DNA from: DASRRB01 sp036732755
GTDB taxonomy: Bacteria; Planctomycetota; B15-G4; SIAN01
DNA: 40,685 nucleotides
Direction of reading: 5' to 3'
NCBI GenBank assembly: GCA_036732755.1
Contig: DAINBU010000039.1
Span: 1-40,685, forward strand
Part shown: one piece after another, positions 28,114 through 36,361 of the stretch
Position numbering within the stretch: position 1 is the stretch's first letter
Layout of the letters: the number at the start of each line of letters is the position of its first letter
Notes under the pieces: generated by a model
The model's input: only the letters and a program-made list of their open reading frames with translations
The model's database searches: none
Told to the model about the DNA's origin: nothing
Program-made: the position numbers and the translations under genes

Positions 28114-30081
28114 TCAATGCGCGCGCGCGAGCTCCGCGTCGAGGCGCTCGGCAGCGCGGCGCGCGAGCGGTCCCGCGTCGGCGCCGATCCGGGTGCGCGC
28201 TTCCGCGAGGATCGTCCTGCGTTCGGGCGAGGAGGCGAGCTTCGCGCACACCCCGGGCAGCCACTCGTCGAGCGTGTTCGCGGCGAGCTTCGCGCCGTCG
28301 TCGTCCCCCATCTCGTCGCAGATCGCGAGGATCGCGACGCAGTCGGCGAGCACGGCGGAGAACTCCTTCGCCTCGTCGTGCACCGCGCGCAGCTGGAGCA
28401 GTGCCTCGAGGTGGCCGGGGGCGAGCGCGAGCGCGTGCTCGAGGTGCCGGCGCGCGCCCGCCGCGTCGCCCGCCGAGCGGCGCAGGGCGCCGAGGTAGAA
28501 GCTCGCCGTCACGAGGTCGGCGTCGAGCGCGAGCGCGCCCTCGAAGGCCTGCTCCGCTTCGGCGGGGCGGCGCGCCTCGACGCAGACGCGGCCCAGGAAC
28601 TCGCGGAAGCTCGGGTTCTTCGGGTAGTCGTCGCAGAGCTTGCGGAGCAGCGCGAGGCCCTCGTCGTAGCGGCCCTGCTTCGCGAGCGTCGTGGCGAGGT
28701 CGAGGTTCACGTAGCTCGAGTAGTGGACGCGCGGGTCGAGCGTGCCGCGCTCGCGCTCGTCGTCCTCGCCGACCATGCGGCCGAAGTACCCGATCTCGCG
28801 CAGACGGGCCGCCTCGGCCGGATCCAGGTCGGGCGCCGCCGCGTCGAGCGGAGGGATCGGCGGGTCGCCGCGCACGTGGTCGAGGCGCGCGGCGAGGGCG
28901 CGCGCCACTTCAGGGCGCTCGGTGGCGAGGTTCTTCCGCTCGCCGTCGGGGAGCGCGAGGTCGAAGAGCTCGTCGGCGACGTTTTTCACGAACTTGAAGC
29001 GGCCAGCGACGACGCCTTCGAGGCGTGCCCAGCGGAACTGGTGGTAGCCGGCCCACGACTCGAACCAGAGCGCGCGCTCGGCCTGCGCGTCGGCGTCGCT
29101 CCCGCCGCGTTGCTGCGCCGCGAAGGCGGCGACGAGGTCGCGGCCGTGCACCGGCGCCGGGAAGGTCCGCCCCGCCGCGGCGAGCAGCGTCACCCCGACG
29201 TCGACGGTCGACGCGGGCATCTCGAGCCGCCCGCGCAGCGCCCCGCCGGGGCCGCGCACGAAGAGCGGCACGCGCAGCGTTCCCTCCTCGCAGAGGAAGG
29301 CGTGGGTCAGCTCCTGCTGCAGGCCGAGCCCCTCGCCGTGGTCGGCGGCGACGACGATCCAGGTGCGGGCGAAGTCGGGCCGGGCGCGCAGCGCGGCGAG
29401 GACGCGCCCGACCTCGCGGTCCATGAAGCGCACCTCCGCCTCGTAGGTGGCGCGGCGGCCGGCGCTCGGCGGCGGCGCGTCGGGGGCGGCGTAAGGCGAG
29501 TGGGGATCGAAATAGTGCAGCCAGAGGAACCACGGGCGCGGGTCGGCGACGGCGAGGCGCGCGAGCGCGCGGTCGGTGATCTCGTTCGCGGGGCGCTCGG
29601 CCTCGACGGCGAGGTTGCGGGCGCGCCGCAGCCGCAGGTCGTCGTATTTCTCGAAGCCGAGATCGAGGCCGCTCGTGGCGCGCAGCACCGTCGAAGCGAC
29701 GACCGCCTCGGTCCGCCAGCCGCCCTCGCGCAGGAGCGCGGCGACCGTCGTCGCCTTCGGGCTCAGGCGGTAGAGGTCGTTGTCGCGCACGCCGTGCGCG
29801 AAGGGGAAAAGGCCCGTCATCATCGACGTGTGCGACGGGAGCGTGAGCGGCGCGGGCGCGTGCGCGACGGCGGCGACGAGGCTCTCCGCGGCGAGGGCGT
29901 CGAGGTTGGGCGCGACGCCGCCCGCGCCCCACGGCGCGATCGCGTCCGCGCGCGTCGTGTCGAGCGTGATCAGGAGCAGGTTGGGGCGCGCTTCCGCGGA
30001 CGGGGCCGCGCCCGGCGCGGCCGCCTGCGGCGGCGCGGCCTGCGCGAAGGCGAGCGCGGCGGCCATGCAGGCTCGAATCAT
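28114..30081 (-). CDS. Secreted sulfatase-like (alkaline phosphatase superfamily) protein with TPR domain
   Basis: The 655-residue protein has a signal peptide (MIRACMAAALAFAQA). The catalytic domain covers residues ~32-420 and TPR repeats ~455-600. Metal and active-site pieces are NLLLITLDTTRAD (Asp41), HYFDPHSPY and VVAADHGEGLG. The position that holds the formylglycine Cys/Ser in true sulfatases (C/S-x-P-S-R) is Thr80 in LTLPSHTSMMTG, and the Arg is His. It is therefore unlikely to be a classic sulfatase. A Thr-nucleophile phospho-ester hydrolase or transferase of the same superfamily is the better guess. TPRs (for example AEAEQAFEGALALDADLV) suggest a protein partner. Its start lies 27 bases from a divergent gene. 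Confidence 0.82.
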   Translation of the reverse strand: MIRACMAAALAFAQAAPPQAAAPGAAPSAEARPNLLLITLDTTRADAIAPWGAGGVAPNLDALAAESLVAAVAHAPAPLTLPSHTSMMTGLFPFAHGVRDNDLYRLSPKATTVAALLREGGWRTEAVVASTVLRATSGLDLGFEKYDDLRLRRARNLAVEAERPANEITDRALARLAVADPRPWFLWLHYFDPHSPYAAPDAPPPSAGRRATYEAEVRFMDREVGRVLAALRARPDFARTWIVVAADHGEGLGLQQELTHAFLCEEGTLRVPLFVRGPGGALRGRLEMPASTVDVGVTLLAAAGRTFPAPVHGRDLVAAFAAQQRGGSDADAQAERALWFESWAGYHQFRWARLEGVVAGRFKFVKNVADELFDLALPDGERKNLATERPEVARALAARLDHVRGDPPIPPLDAAAPDLDPAEAARLREIGYFGRMVGEDDERERGTLDPRVHYSSYVNLDLATTLAKQGRYDEGLALLRKLCDDYPKNPSFREFLGRVCVEARRPAEAEQAFEGALALDADLVTASFYLGALRRSAGDAAGARRHLEHALALAPGHLEALLQLRAVHDEAKEFSAVLADCVAILAICDEMGDDDGAKLAANTLDEWLPGVCAKLASSPERRTILAEARTRIGADAGPLARRAAERLDAELARAH

Positions 30082-30108
30082 GCGGCGAGCGTTCTACACT
30101 CCGCCGCG
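30082..30108. promoter_or_regulatory. 27-bp gap between divergent starts
   Basis: Only 27 bases separate the ATGs of the sulfatase-like and release-factor-like genes. Any promoter for either gene must therefore overlap the coding region of the other. Confidence 0.4.
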
Positions 30109-30618
30109 ATGCACCCCGCCGCGCTGCCGATCGAGCTCCTGCTGAAGGAAGTCGAGTTCCGGACCACGCGCGGCCCCGGGCCCGGCGGACAGCACCGCAA
30201 CAAGTCCGACACGATGGTCCGGCTCACCCACAAGCCGAGCGGGATCTCGGCGCAGGCGGGCGAGCGGCGCAGCCTCGACCTGAACCGCTCCGAGGCGATC
30301 CGGCGGCTGCGGCGCGAGCTCGCGCTCGCGCTGCGCTCCCCGATCGCCGCCGGGACGGTGCTCGCCCCGAGCGAGCTCTGGCGCTCGCGTGTGAGCAAGG
30401 CGCACCGCATCGCCGTGAGCGTCGGACACGACGACTTCCCGACGCTGCTCGCGGAGGCGCTCGACGTGGTGGCGCGCTTCGACGACGACCTCGCCAAGGC
30501 GGCGCGCACGCTCGACGTCACGACGTCGCAGCTCGTGAAGTTCCTGGCGCGCGAGCCGGCGGCGCTCGCCGCGGTGAACCGGCGGCGCGCCGCGAAGGGG
30601 CTGCACGCCTTCCAATGA
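30109..30618 (+). CDS. GGQ-motif release-factor-like protein (ArfB/PrfH type)
   Basis: The 169-residue protein contains a class I release factor catalytic domain near the N-terminus: TTRGPGPGGQHRNKSDTMVR, with GGQ at residues 26-28. It lacks the codon-recognition domains. Such stand-alone proteins hydrolyse peptidyl-tRNA on the ribosome, as ArfB/ICT1 does on stalled ribosomes. The C-terminal half is helical (LLAEALDVVARFDDDLAKAART, shortened here) and moderately basic, but is not the long Lys/Arg tail of E. coli ArfB, so it may be a different subgroup. The long open frame upstream is an antisense shadow; the ATG at 30109 is the first before the domain. Confidence 0.85.
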   Translation: MHPAALPIELLLKEVEFRTTRGPGPGGQHRNKSDTMVRLTHKPSGISAQAGERRSLDLNRSEAIRRLRRELALALRSPIAAGTVLAPSELWRSRVSKAHRIAVSVGHDDFPTLLAEALDVVARFDDDLAKAARTLDVTTSQLVKFLAREPAALAAVNRRRAAKGLHAFQ

Positions 30619-30622
30619 GCGG

Positions 30623-30641
30623 GGCGGGCGTCACGCCCGCC
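30623..30641. terminator. Perfect 8-bp stem-loop between convergent genes, with a stop codon in the loop
   Basis: GGCGGGCG and CGCCCGCC enclose the three bases 30631-30633, which on the minus strand are the TGA of the LarA-family gene. The stem begins five bases after the stop of the plus-strand gene. No T-run follows on either side, so intrinsic termination is uncertain; it could serve as a bidirectional end structure. Confidence 0.45.
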
Positions 30642-31953
30642 GGGTCGGCTCGGCGCGGGCGACGTGCACGGCGAGCTTGCTCGCGTCGTGGAAGACGAGG
30701 ATCGGGTCGGTCGCGCTCTCGCGGAGCCAGCGGTCGAGCACCGCCTGCGGGTCGCGCTCGCGCACCAGGTGCACCGCGCCGAGCGTCGCGTCGTCGAGGT
30801 CGGTGACGCAGCGGATCGCGCCGACCTGCTGCAGCATGCGCGCGAACTTGTAGGTCTTGTGCGAGTACATCTCGTACTCGCCCTCGAACGAACGCAGCAC
30901 GGCGTCGAGGTCGCCCTTCAGGCGGTCGTAGAAGCCGCGCACCGCCTCGGGCGGGCCGATACCGTTCTTGCAGGCGGCGAAGAAGAGGACCTCGCCCGCC
31001 GGGGCGACGGCGTTCTTGGTGAGCTCGAGGGCGCGCTGCGCCGCGTAGAGGCTCTCGTCGAACGGGTGGCCGCCCGCCGTGACGACCACGCGGCGCGCCG
31101 GCGCGACCGTCACGCTGGTCGCGCGGTCGACGAAGTCCATCCCGACGCCCGCCACCTGCGACATCGGGCCTGCCTGCGCCCAGAGCACCTCCTCCTTCGT
31201 GCGCGTGAAGAGGCAGAGCGCGAAGGCCGGGCGGCCGGCGAGGACGAGCCCCGCCGCCTCGACCATGTCCTCGGCGAGCGGCTGCGCGCGGCGCGCGGGG
31301 TCGGGGTGCCAGGGATGGTGGCCGAACGTCGACTTCGGGTCGAGCGCGAGGGCATGGTTGCCGCGCGCCGTCTCGAAGCCGCAGATCCCCGGGAGGAGCC
31401 CCTTCACCGGGTTGCTGTACCCGGCGAAGTAGTGGTTCTTCATGTCGGAGACGGCGAGGAAAACGTCGACGTCGCGCGCGCGGGCGTTCACGAGGAGCCG
31501 GGTCCCGCGCAAGGTGCGGCCGACCTCGTCGAGCGGGCCGCGGCAGTCGTGCATGACCACCTCGGCTTTCGGGAAGCGCGAGGCGCCGACCGACCCGGCG
31601 AGCGCGGCGAGCAGCTCCTTGTTCTCCGGCATGCGGCCGTCGTGCGTGCCGGTGCAGACGAAGACGGTGGCGCGGGCGACGGCGGCGTCGGCGAGGAGGT
31701 CGAGGACGGCGGCGAGTTCGAGGACGTGCGGCTCGCTGCGGGTCGCGTCGTCGAGCAGAACGCCGACGTGGCCGCCCCGGGAGAGGTCGGCGAACTCGCC
31801 GCGCCGGAGCGGATCGAGGGCGCGGGCGAGGGCCGCGGCGGGATCGCGCGCGGCGGGGAGGCCGTCCCGGATCCCGTGCTCTTGGACCGGGGCGTCACTC
31901 GGGACGGTGAGCTCGGTCGTGCCGGCGCCGCAACGGAGCTTCAGGGTGCGCAT
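30631..31953 (-). CDS. LarA-family nickel-pincer-dependent racemase/epimerase (DUF2088)
   Basis: The 440-residue protein has the two-domain LarA plan. Residues matching those known in Lactiplantibacillus LarA are seen as CTGTHDG (His104), KNHYFAGYSNPVKGLLPG (His174 and Lys184) and TARGNH (His200). Lys184 is the residue that covalently holds the nickel-pincer cofactor in the known enzyme. Later motifs are GGHPFDESLYAAQRALE and ACKNGIG. Reaction: racemisation or epimerisation of a 2-hydroxy acid; the family includes many substrates beyond lactate. No cofactor-synthesis genes (larB, larC, larE) are in this window. A small Cys-rich protein is encoded 44 bases upstream. Confidence 0.85.
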   Translation of the reverse strand: MRTLKLRCGAGTTELTVPSDAPVQEHGIRDGLPAARDPAAALARALDPLRRGEFADLSRGGHVGVLLDDATRSEPHVLELAAVLDLLADAAVARATVFVCTGTHDGRMPENKELLAALAGSVGASRFPKAEVVMHDCRGPLDEVGRTLRGTRLLVNARARDVDVFLAVSDMKNHYFAGYSNPVKGLLPGICGFETARGNHALALDPKSTFGHHPWHPDPARRAQPLAEDMVEAAGLVLAGRPAFALCLFTRTKEEVLWAQAGPMSQVAGVGMDFVDRATSVTVAPARRVVVTAGGHPFDESLYAAQRALELTKNAVAPAGEVLFFAACKNGIGPPEAVRGFYDRLKGDLDAVLRSFEGEYEMYSHKTYKFARMLQQVGAIRCVTDLDDATLGAVHLVRERDPQAVLDRWLRESATDPILVFHDASKLAVHVARAEPTRRA

Positions 31954-31970
31954 GGCCGTTCTTTCGGCCA
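31953..31970. repeat. Inverted repeat at the LarA-family start codon
   Basis: TGGCCG and CGGCCA are separated by TTCTTT. In mRNA orientation the hairpin's 3' arm ends in the A of the ATG and covers the ribosome binding region (GAAAGA in the loop). It could modulate translation. Confidence 0.35.
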
Positions 31971-31997
31971 GCGGGACGGCGGCGGTTCAGGACTCCG

Positions 31998-32258
31998 TCA
32001 GGAGTGGATCGCGCGTTCCGCGGCTTCCGGCTTCTCTTCCTGCTTCTCCTCCTTGTGGAGGGTGAAGTCGAACTTGGTGTTGGTCGCGCTGAAGCGAAGG
32101 AAGCCGGTCTTGCACTCCGGGCAGGGCCAATCCAGCAGGGCCGCCATGTTCGGGTTGTAGTGCGTCAGCAAGTTGTTGTTCTGGTTGACGTAGCACTCGA
32201 ACAAGCACTCCCGGTTGTCGCAGGAGAACTTCAGAAGCGGCAAATTCGTGTTCTTCAT
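31998..32258 (-). CDS. Small Cys-rich zinc-ribbon-like protein
   Basis: The 86-residue protein has cysteines at 13, 18 and 22 (FSCDNRECLFEC) and 46 and 49 (WPCPECKTGF), a spacing fit for one zinc ribbon. Its tail is charged (HKEEKQEEK). The ATG at 32258 has only a GGGG-like site. The protein is more Asn/Lys-rich and less G+C-rich than its neighbours. It precedes the LarA-family gene by 44 bases on the same strand. Function unknown; RNA, DNA or metal binding are possible. Confidence 0.65.
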   Translation of the reverse strand: MKNTNLPLLKFSCDNRECLFECYVNQNNNLLTHYNPNMAALLDWPCPECKTGFLRFSATNTKFDFTLHKEEKQEEKPEAAERAIHS

Positions 32259-32537
32259 TCGGTACCCCAGAGCCCCCCTGCACGGCGTTGCAACTCACGC
32301 CTTCCCGGCTTTCCGGTGCCGTGCTTCGCGGACGTGGGTGCTGGATCAGCACTCACTTGAACTCCGCGATCATTCCCATCGGCACGTGACCCTAAGAACC
32401 CCTCGGAAAGGTGTCAATCCAGCCGAAGTGCAGGTCGGTGCACGACTACGGACGCGCCGGGCGAGGGGTGGACCGCGGCAGGGAATTCCTGAGTCGGGCC
32501 CTCGCCGTAGCGCGGAATCAGAGCTCCGAGCGCCTCG

Positions 32538-33023
32538 TCAGCGGATGAGCGGCGCGTAGCCGAGCTGCTTCTTCAGGTACCCGATCTGACCGACGTGATA
32601 CGCCTCGTGGAAGACGAGGAACGCGACCATGCCCCGCAGCGTCTCGTCGCCCTGCGGCATCTTGTGGCCGAGCGAGGCGGAGAGCTCGGTGTCGGTGAGC
32701 GCGGGGAGCCGCTCGAGGAGCCGCGCGCTCGTCTCCCGGAAGCAGCGCAGGAGGTCGGCGAACGGGACCGCCTTCTCCTGCTCCCCCGGCGTCCCCCCCC
32801 GCGCGAACGCGTCGCCCCACGGGAACTTCGGCGCGTCGGGGTCGCACCGCTCGAGCAGCATGCAGCGGTGGCGCGTCACGTGGCCGAGCAGCCAGAGGAG
32901 CGGGTTGCTCTGCGGCTCGGGCTGGCGCCACAGGTCGTCCGGCTTCACGTCGCCGAACGCCCTCTCGACGAGCGCCGCGCCGGCGCGGTAGAGCGCCAGG
33001 TTCGAGGCGACGACCGCGTCCAC
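32538..33023 (-). CDS. DinB family four-helix-bundle protein
   Basis: The 161-residue protein fits the DinB/DUF664 fold: four helices with a three-His metal site, LLGHVTRH (His48) and FHEAYHVGQIGYLKK (His139 and His143). The C-terminal YHVGQIGYLKKQLG is highly characteristic. Members include metal-dependent thiol transferases for detoxification, but the thiol and substrate cannot be assigned. The start lies 22 bases after purF on the same strand, so cotranscription is likely. The 279-bp region beyond its end (32259-32537) shows no gene. Confidence 0.9.
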   Translation of the reverse strand: MDAVVASNLALYRAGAALVERAFGDVKPDDLWRQPEPQSNPLLWLLGHVTRHRCMLLERCDPDAPKFPWGDAFARGGTPGEQEKAVPFADLLRCFRETSARLLERLPALTDTELSASLGHKMPQGDETLRGMVAFLVFHEAYHVGQIGYLKKQLGYAPLIR

Positions 33024-33045
33024 GATTCCTCTCGCCCTCCGGGGC

Positions 33046-34512
33046 TCAGCCGTCCTTGCTGTGCGCCAGCATCCGCTCGCCCTCGATCGCGGCGAGCACG
33101 TCCTCGGTGACGTCGTTCGTCGGGTACTTCCCCGTGAAGCACGCCGTGCAGAACTGCGCGATCTCCGGGTTGCCCTCGCGCACCGAGGTCTCGAGGTCGG
33201 CGAGCTCCTGGTAGAGCACGAAGTCGGCGCCGATCTCCTTCGCGATCTCCTCGGCCGAGCGGCCGCGCGCGATGAACTCGTTCTTGGTCGACATGTCGAT
33301 GCCGTAGACGCACGGGTGCTTGAGCGGCGGGCTGCAGCTCGCGAAGTAGACCTTGCGCGCGCCGGCCTCGCGCGCCATCTGCACCAGCTCGCGGCTGGTG
33401 TTGCCGCGCACGATCGAGTCGTCGACCAGCAGGACGTCCTTGTCCTTGAACTCGAGCTGGATCGCGTTGAGCTTGTGGCGGATCGACTTACGGCGCAGTC
33501 GGTTGCCCGGCATGATGAAGGTGCGGCCGATGTAGCGGTTCTTCACCAGCCCCTCGCGGTACTTGGCGCCGAGCCGCTGCGCCAGCGCGAGCGCGGCGTC
33601 ACGCGCCGATTCGGGCACCGGCATCACCACGTCGACGTGGATGCCCGTCTTCTTCCAGGCGTCGGCGAGGTGCTCGCCCATGCGCAGGCGCGACTTGTAG
33701 ACGCTCACCTTGTCGAGGAAGGAGTCGGGGCGCGCGAAGTAGACCCACTCGAAGAGGCAGGGGTGGTGGGGCTGGTGGCGGATCTGGCGGCGCGTCAGCG
33801 TCCCGTCGTTGCGGACGACGATCGCCTCCCCCGCCTTCAAGCTCGACGTGTGGTGGTAGTCGAGCAGGTCGAGCAGCACTGATTCCGACGCGACGCAGAA
33901 GCTCTTCCTGCCGTCGCTCTCGGTGCGCTCCCCCATGATGATCGGCTTGATGCCGTAGGGGTCGCGGAACGCGAAGAGGCCGAACCCCGAGATCATCCCG
34001 ACCACGGAGTAGGCGCCCTTGCAGCGCTCGAACACCGCGTCGACCGCGCGGAACACCGCGTCCTCGGTCGGGCGCGCCACGCCCGTCTGCGCCAGCGCGT
34101 GGGAGAAGACCTGCAGGATCGCCTCGACGTCGCAGTTGCTGTCGACCATGTAGTGGTCGCGTTCGGTGAGCTCGCGCTTGAGCTCGCCGAAGTTGGTGAG
34201 GTTGCCGTTGTGGGCCATCGAGATGCCGAACGGCTGCTTCACCATGAACGGCTGGGTGTCGTCGACGCTGCCGCCGCCGACCGTCGGGTAGCGCACGTGG
34301 CCGATGCCGAGGTTGCCGCGCAGCCGCGCGATGTTGTCGTCGCGGAACACCTCGCGCACCAGCCCCATGCCGCGCTTGATGTGGAAGCGGCCGTTGTAGG
34401 TGCACGCGCCCGCCGCGTCCTGGCCGCGGTGCTGGATCGAGACCAGGCCGTCGTGGATCTCGCCGATGACGTCGCGTCCGCGCGGAGCGAGGACACCGAT
34501 GAATCCGCACAT
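33046..34512 (-). CDS. purF: Amidophosphoribosyltransferase
   Basis: The 488-residue enzyme makes 5-phosphoribosylamine from PRPP and glutamine, the first step of purine synthesis. The glutaminase nucleophile is Cys2 directly after Met (MCGFIGV), so no propeptide is needed. Glutaminase landmarks are QHRGQDAAG and MAHNGNLTN; the PRPP loop is VLLVDDSIVRGNTS. Cys252 (HPCLFEW), Cys401 (KHPCVYG), Cys455 and Cys458 (FCTACFTGK) match the four ligands of the [4Fe-4S] cluster of the Bacillus-type enzyme, which is oxygen sensitive. GAGG lies seven bases before the ATG. A DinB gene follows. Confidence 0.97.
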   Translation of the reverse strand: MCGFIGVLAPRGRDVIGEIHDGLVSIQHRGQDAAGACTYNGRFHIKRGMGLVREVFRDDNIARLRGNLGIGHVRYPTVGGGSVDDTQPFMVKQPFGISMAHNGNLTNFGELKRELTERDHYMVDSNCDVEAILQVFSHALAQTGVARPTEDAVFRAVDAVFERCKGAYSVVGMISGFGLFAFRDPYGIKPIIMGERTESDGRKSFCVASESVLLDLLDYHHTSSLKAGEAIVVRNDGTLTRRQIRHQPHHPCLFEWVYFARPDSFLDKVSVYKSRLRMGEHLADAWKKTGIHVDVVMPVPESARDAALALAQRLGAKYREGLVKNRYIGRTFIMPGNRLRRKSIRHKLNAIQLEFKDKDVLLVDDSIVRGNTSRELVQMAREAGARKVYFASCSPPLKHPCVYGIDMSTKNEFIARGRSAEEIAKEIGADFVLYQELADLETSVREGNPEIAQFCTACFTGKYPTNDVTEDVLAAIEGERMLAHSKDG

Positions 34513-34711
34513 GCGACCACCTCTCTCGTGATCTCGCGACCGATCGCGAAGCCGATCGGGGCGATCTGACTAGCGATCGACCGGCACCGACGCGACCGCG
34601 GGAATCAGGCGGTCGCCGCGACGGGGGAACCATCATACGGTGGACGTCGAGCGCCACCACGGTGCGCGGGCGCCGCGAAGGCGTCCACGACTCGTCAACA
34701 AACGACGCGCG

Positions 34712-36349
34712 TCAGCGGCCGAAGTCGAGTTCGAGTCCGGGCGTGAACGAGACCCCGTCGCTCGCGCCGGCGTCGAGCTCGAGGACCTGCAGGAAGGCGC
34801 TCCCGCCGTAGAGCGCCGTGTCATCCGGAAGGTGCCCGCCGAAGTCCGCTCCGCCGGGTCCGACTGCGATCGGGATCACCGCCAGGATGTCGACCAGCAG
34901 CGTTCCGCCGAGGTTCGTCGGGATCGATGCCGGATTCGCGCCGACCAACGCGAATCCGAGCGTCCACCACGTGGCCGACGTCGAAGCGTGGACCACGACG
35001 TCGGTCGAGAACGCCGGCGGCGTCGCGGCCGCGAGCGAGGGGATGCCGAGCGAACCGGCCCAACCCGCGCCGTAATTCGACGACTGCGCGAGGAGCGGCG
35101 CCCGGGTGCGCACGTAGACGTCCGGCAGGCCGTCCACTTCGAAGCCGTCGAGGTTCGTGGCCCAGCTCGAGTAGGCGATCACGACGCCGGCGTCATCGAG
35201 CGAAAGGGAACCGAGGTAGTCCGAGTCCCGGTCTCCCTCCATCCCGTGGTCGTCGACGCTGACGCGCTGGGAGTAACCGCCCCGCAGATCACGGACGAAC
35301 GTGTCGATCACGTGATTGGAATCGCTCCCGACCAGGTCGTCTGCCGCGCTCACGAAGGCGACGACGGTGCCGTCTCCGGAGATCCGCGACTTCATGCTCG
35401 CTTCGTCGCCGTCGACGCCCGCGTCCGTGACGCTCACGAGCGTCGTCGTCGCGGCCGCGCGGTCGCGCAAGATGATGTCGGAGCCGCGATTCACCTGCGT
35501 CGGAAGGACCCCGTTCCACGCGGTGAACGAAACCCGGCTCCCGTCGGACGAGATCGACGGATCCCACGCGCCAGGGAGGGCCTGCAACCCCTGGTCGTCG
35601 AGGCTGACGAGTTCCGTCGTCCCTGCCGCCGTGTCCCTCAGGTAGATGTCCTCGATGCTCCTGTTCGCGTCGGACGGGATCAGGTTCTGCGCCACGCTGC
35701 CGAACGCGATCCGCGTCCCGTCGGCGGAGATCGCGGGCGCGTGGCTCGCCCCGAGGCCCTGGTTTCCCTTGCCGTCGACGCTCGCACGCGTGGTCGTGCC
35801 CGTCGTGAGGTCGCGCACGAACACGTCCGTGCAGCCGTTGCTGTCGCCGGTCACCAGGTTCTTCGCGTCGCTGTCGAAGGCGACCACGAGTCCGGCGGCG
35901 TCGATGCAGGAGTGGATGCTCATCCCGTTCCCGGTCGCCCCGCCGGACGTGACGCTGACGCAGGTGGTCTGCCCCGTGCCGAAGTCGTGGACGAAGACGT
36001 CGATGGTCGCGTTCTGGTCGCCGGCCACGAGATTCGTCGCGAAACTCGCGAACGCCACGGCGTGGCCGTCCGACGCGATCGCCGGGAAGTGACTGCCGTC
36101 GTTTCCCACGACCCCCGACGAGTCGACGCTCGCGAGCGCGACGGCTCCCGTCGTTCGGTCGTAGACGTAGATGTCGTAGGTGCCGTTCGTGTCCGCAGCG
36201 ACGAGACCGTCGAGGGTGCGGTACGCGACGTAACGGCCGTCCGCGGAGACCGCGGGTCCCGTGCTGTCGCTGCCAGCGAGTCGCACCGTCTGCGCTTGCG
36301 CGGCCACGGTGCCCGCGCCCGCCAGAACAAGCGCAATGGTCGCGCGCAT
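34712..36349 (-). CDS. Secreted seven-bladed TolB/PD40-like propeller protein, copy 2
   Basis: The 545-residue protein has a signal peptide (MRATIALVLAGAGTVAAQAQ). Seven repeats of about 57 residues follow with the pattern SADGxxVAFxSxAxNLVxGD, then xDVFVRDxxxGTT, covering residues ~20-420. This makes one closed propeller. A C-terminal beta domain begins NYGAGWAGSLGIPSL and ends SFTPGLELDFGR; it is shared with the upstream neighbour. ATG 36349 is chosen because GGAG stands seven bases upstream. It starts 12 bases after the upstream paralogue's stop, so the two form an operon. Role unknown: a surface or periplasmic binding protein, not a TolB partner, as no Tol genes are nearby. Confidence 0.8.
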   Translation of the reverse strand: MRATIALVLAGAGTVAAQAQTVRLAGSDSTGPAVSADGRYVAYRTLDGLVAADTNGTYDIYVYDRTTGAVALASVDSSGVVGNDGSHFPAIASDGHAVAFASFATNLVAGDQNATIDVFVHDFGTGQTTCVSVTSGGATGNGMSIHSCIDAAGLVVAFDSDAKNLVTGDSNGCTDVFVRDLTTGTTTRASVDGKGNQGLGASHAPAISADGTRIAFGSVAQNLIPSDANRSIEDIYLRDTAAGTTELVSLDDQGLQALPGAWDPSISSDGSRVSFTAWNGVLPTQVNRGSDIILRDRAAATTTLVSVTDAGVDGDEASMKSRISGDGTVVAFVSAADDLVGSDSNHVIDTFVRDLRGGYSQRVSVDDHGMEGDRDSDYLGSLSLDDAGVVIAYSSWATNLDGFEVDGLPDVYVRTRAPLLAQSSNYGAGWAGSLGIPSLAAATPPAFSTDVVVHASTSATWWTLGFALVGANPASIPTNLGGTLLVDILAVIPIAVGPGGADFGGHLPDDTALYGGSAFLQVLELDAGASDGVSFTPGLELDFGR

Positions 36350-36361
36350 GACCGGCTCCAC

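Noticed and set aside
25210..30108. Very long plus-strand open frame before the GGQ protein
   Set aside because: It is antisense to the M16 and sulfatase-like genes, is low complexity (Arg, Leu, Val, Glu) and arises from high G+C; only the last 169 codons are real.
34513..34711. GATCG-rich inverted pieces upstream of purF as an operator
   Set aside because: Several CGATCG words occur, but they form no single clear palindrome with regular spacing, and such words are common in this composition.
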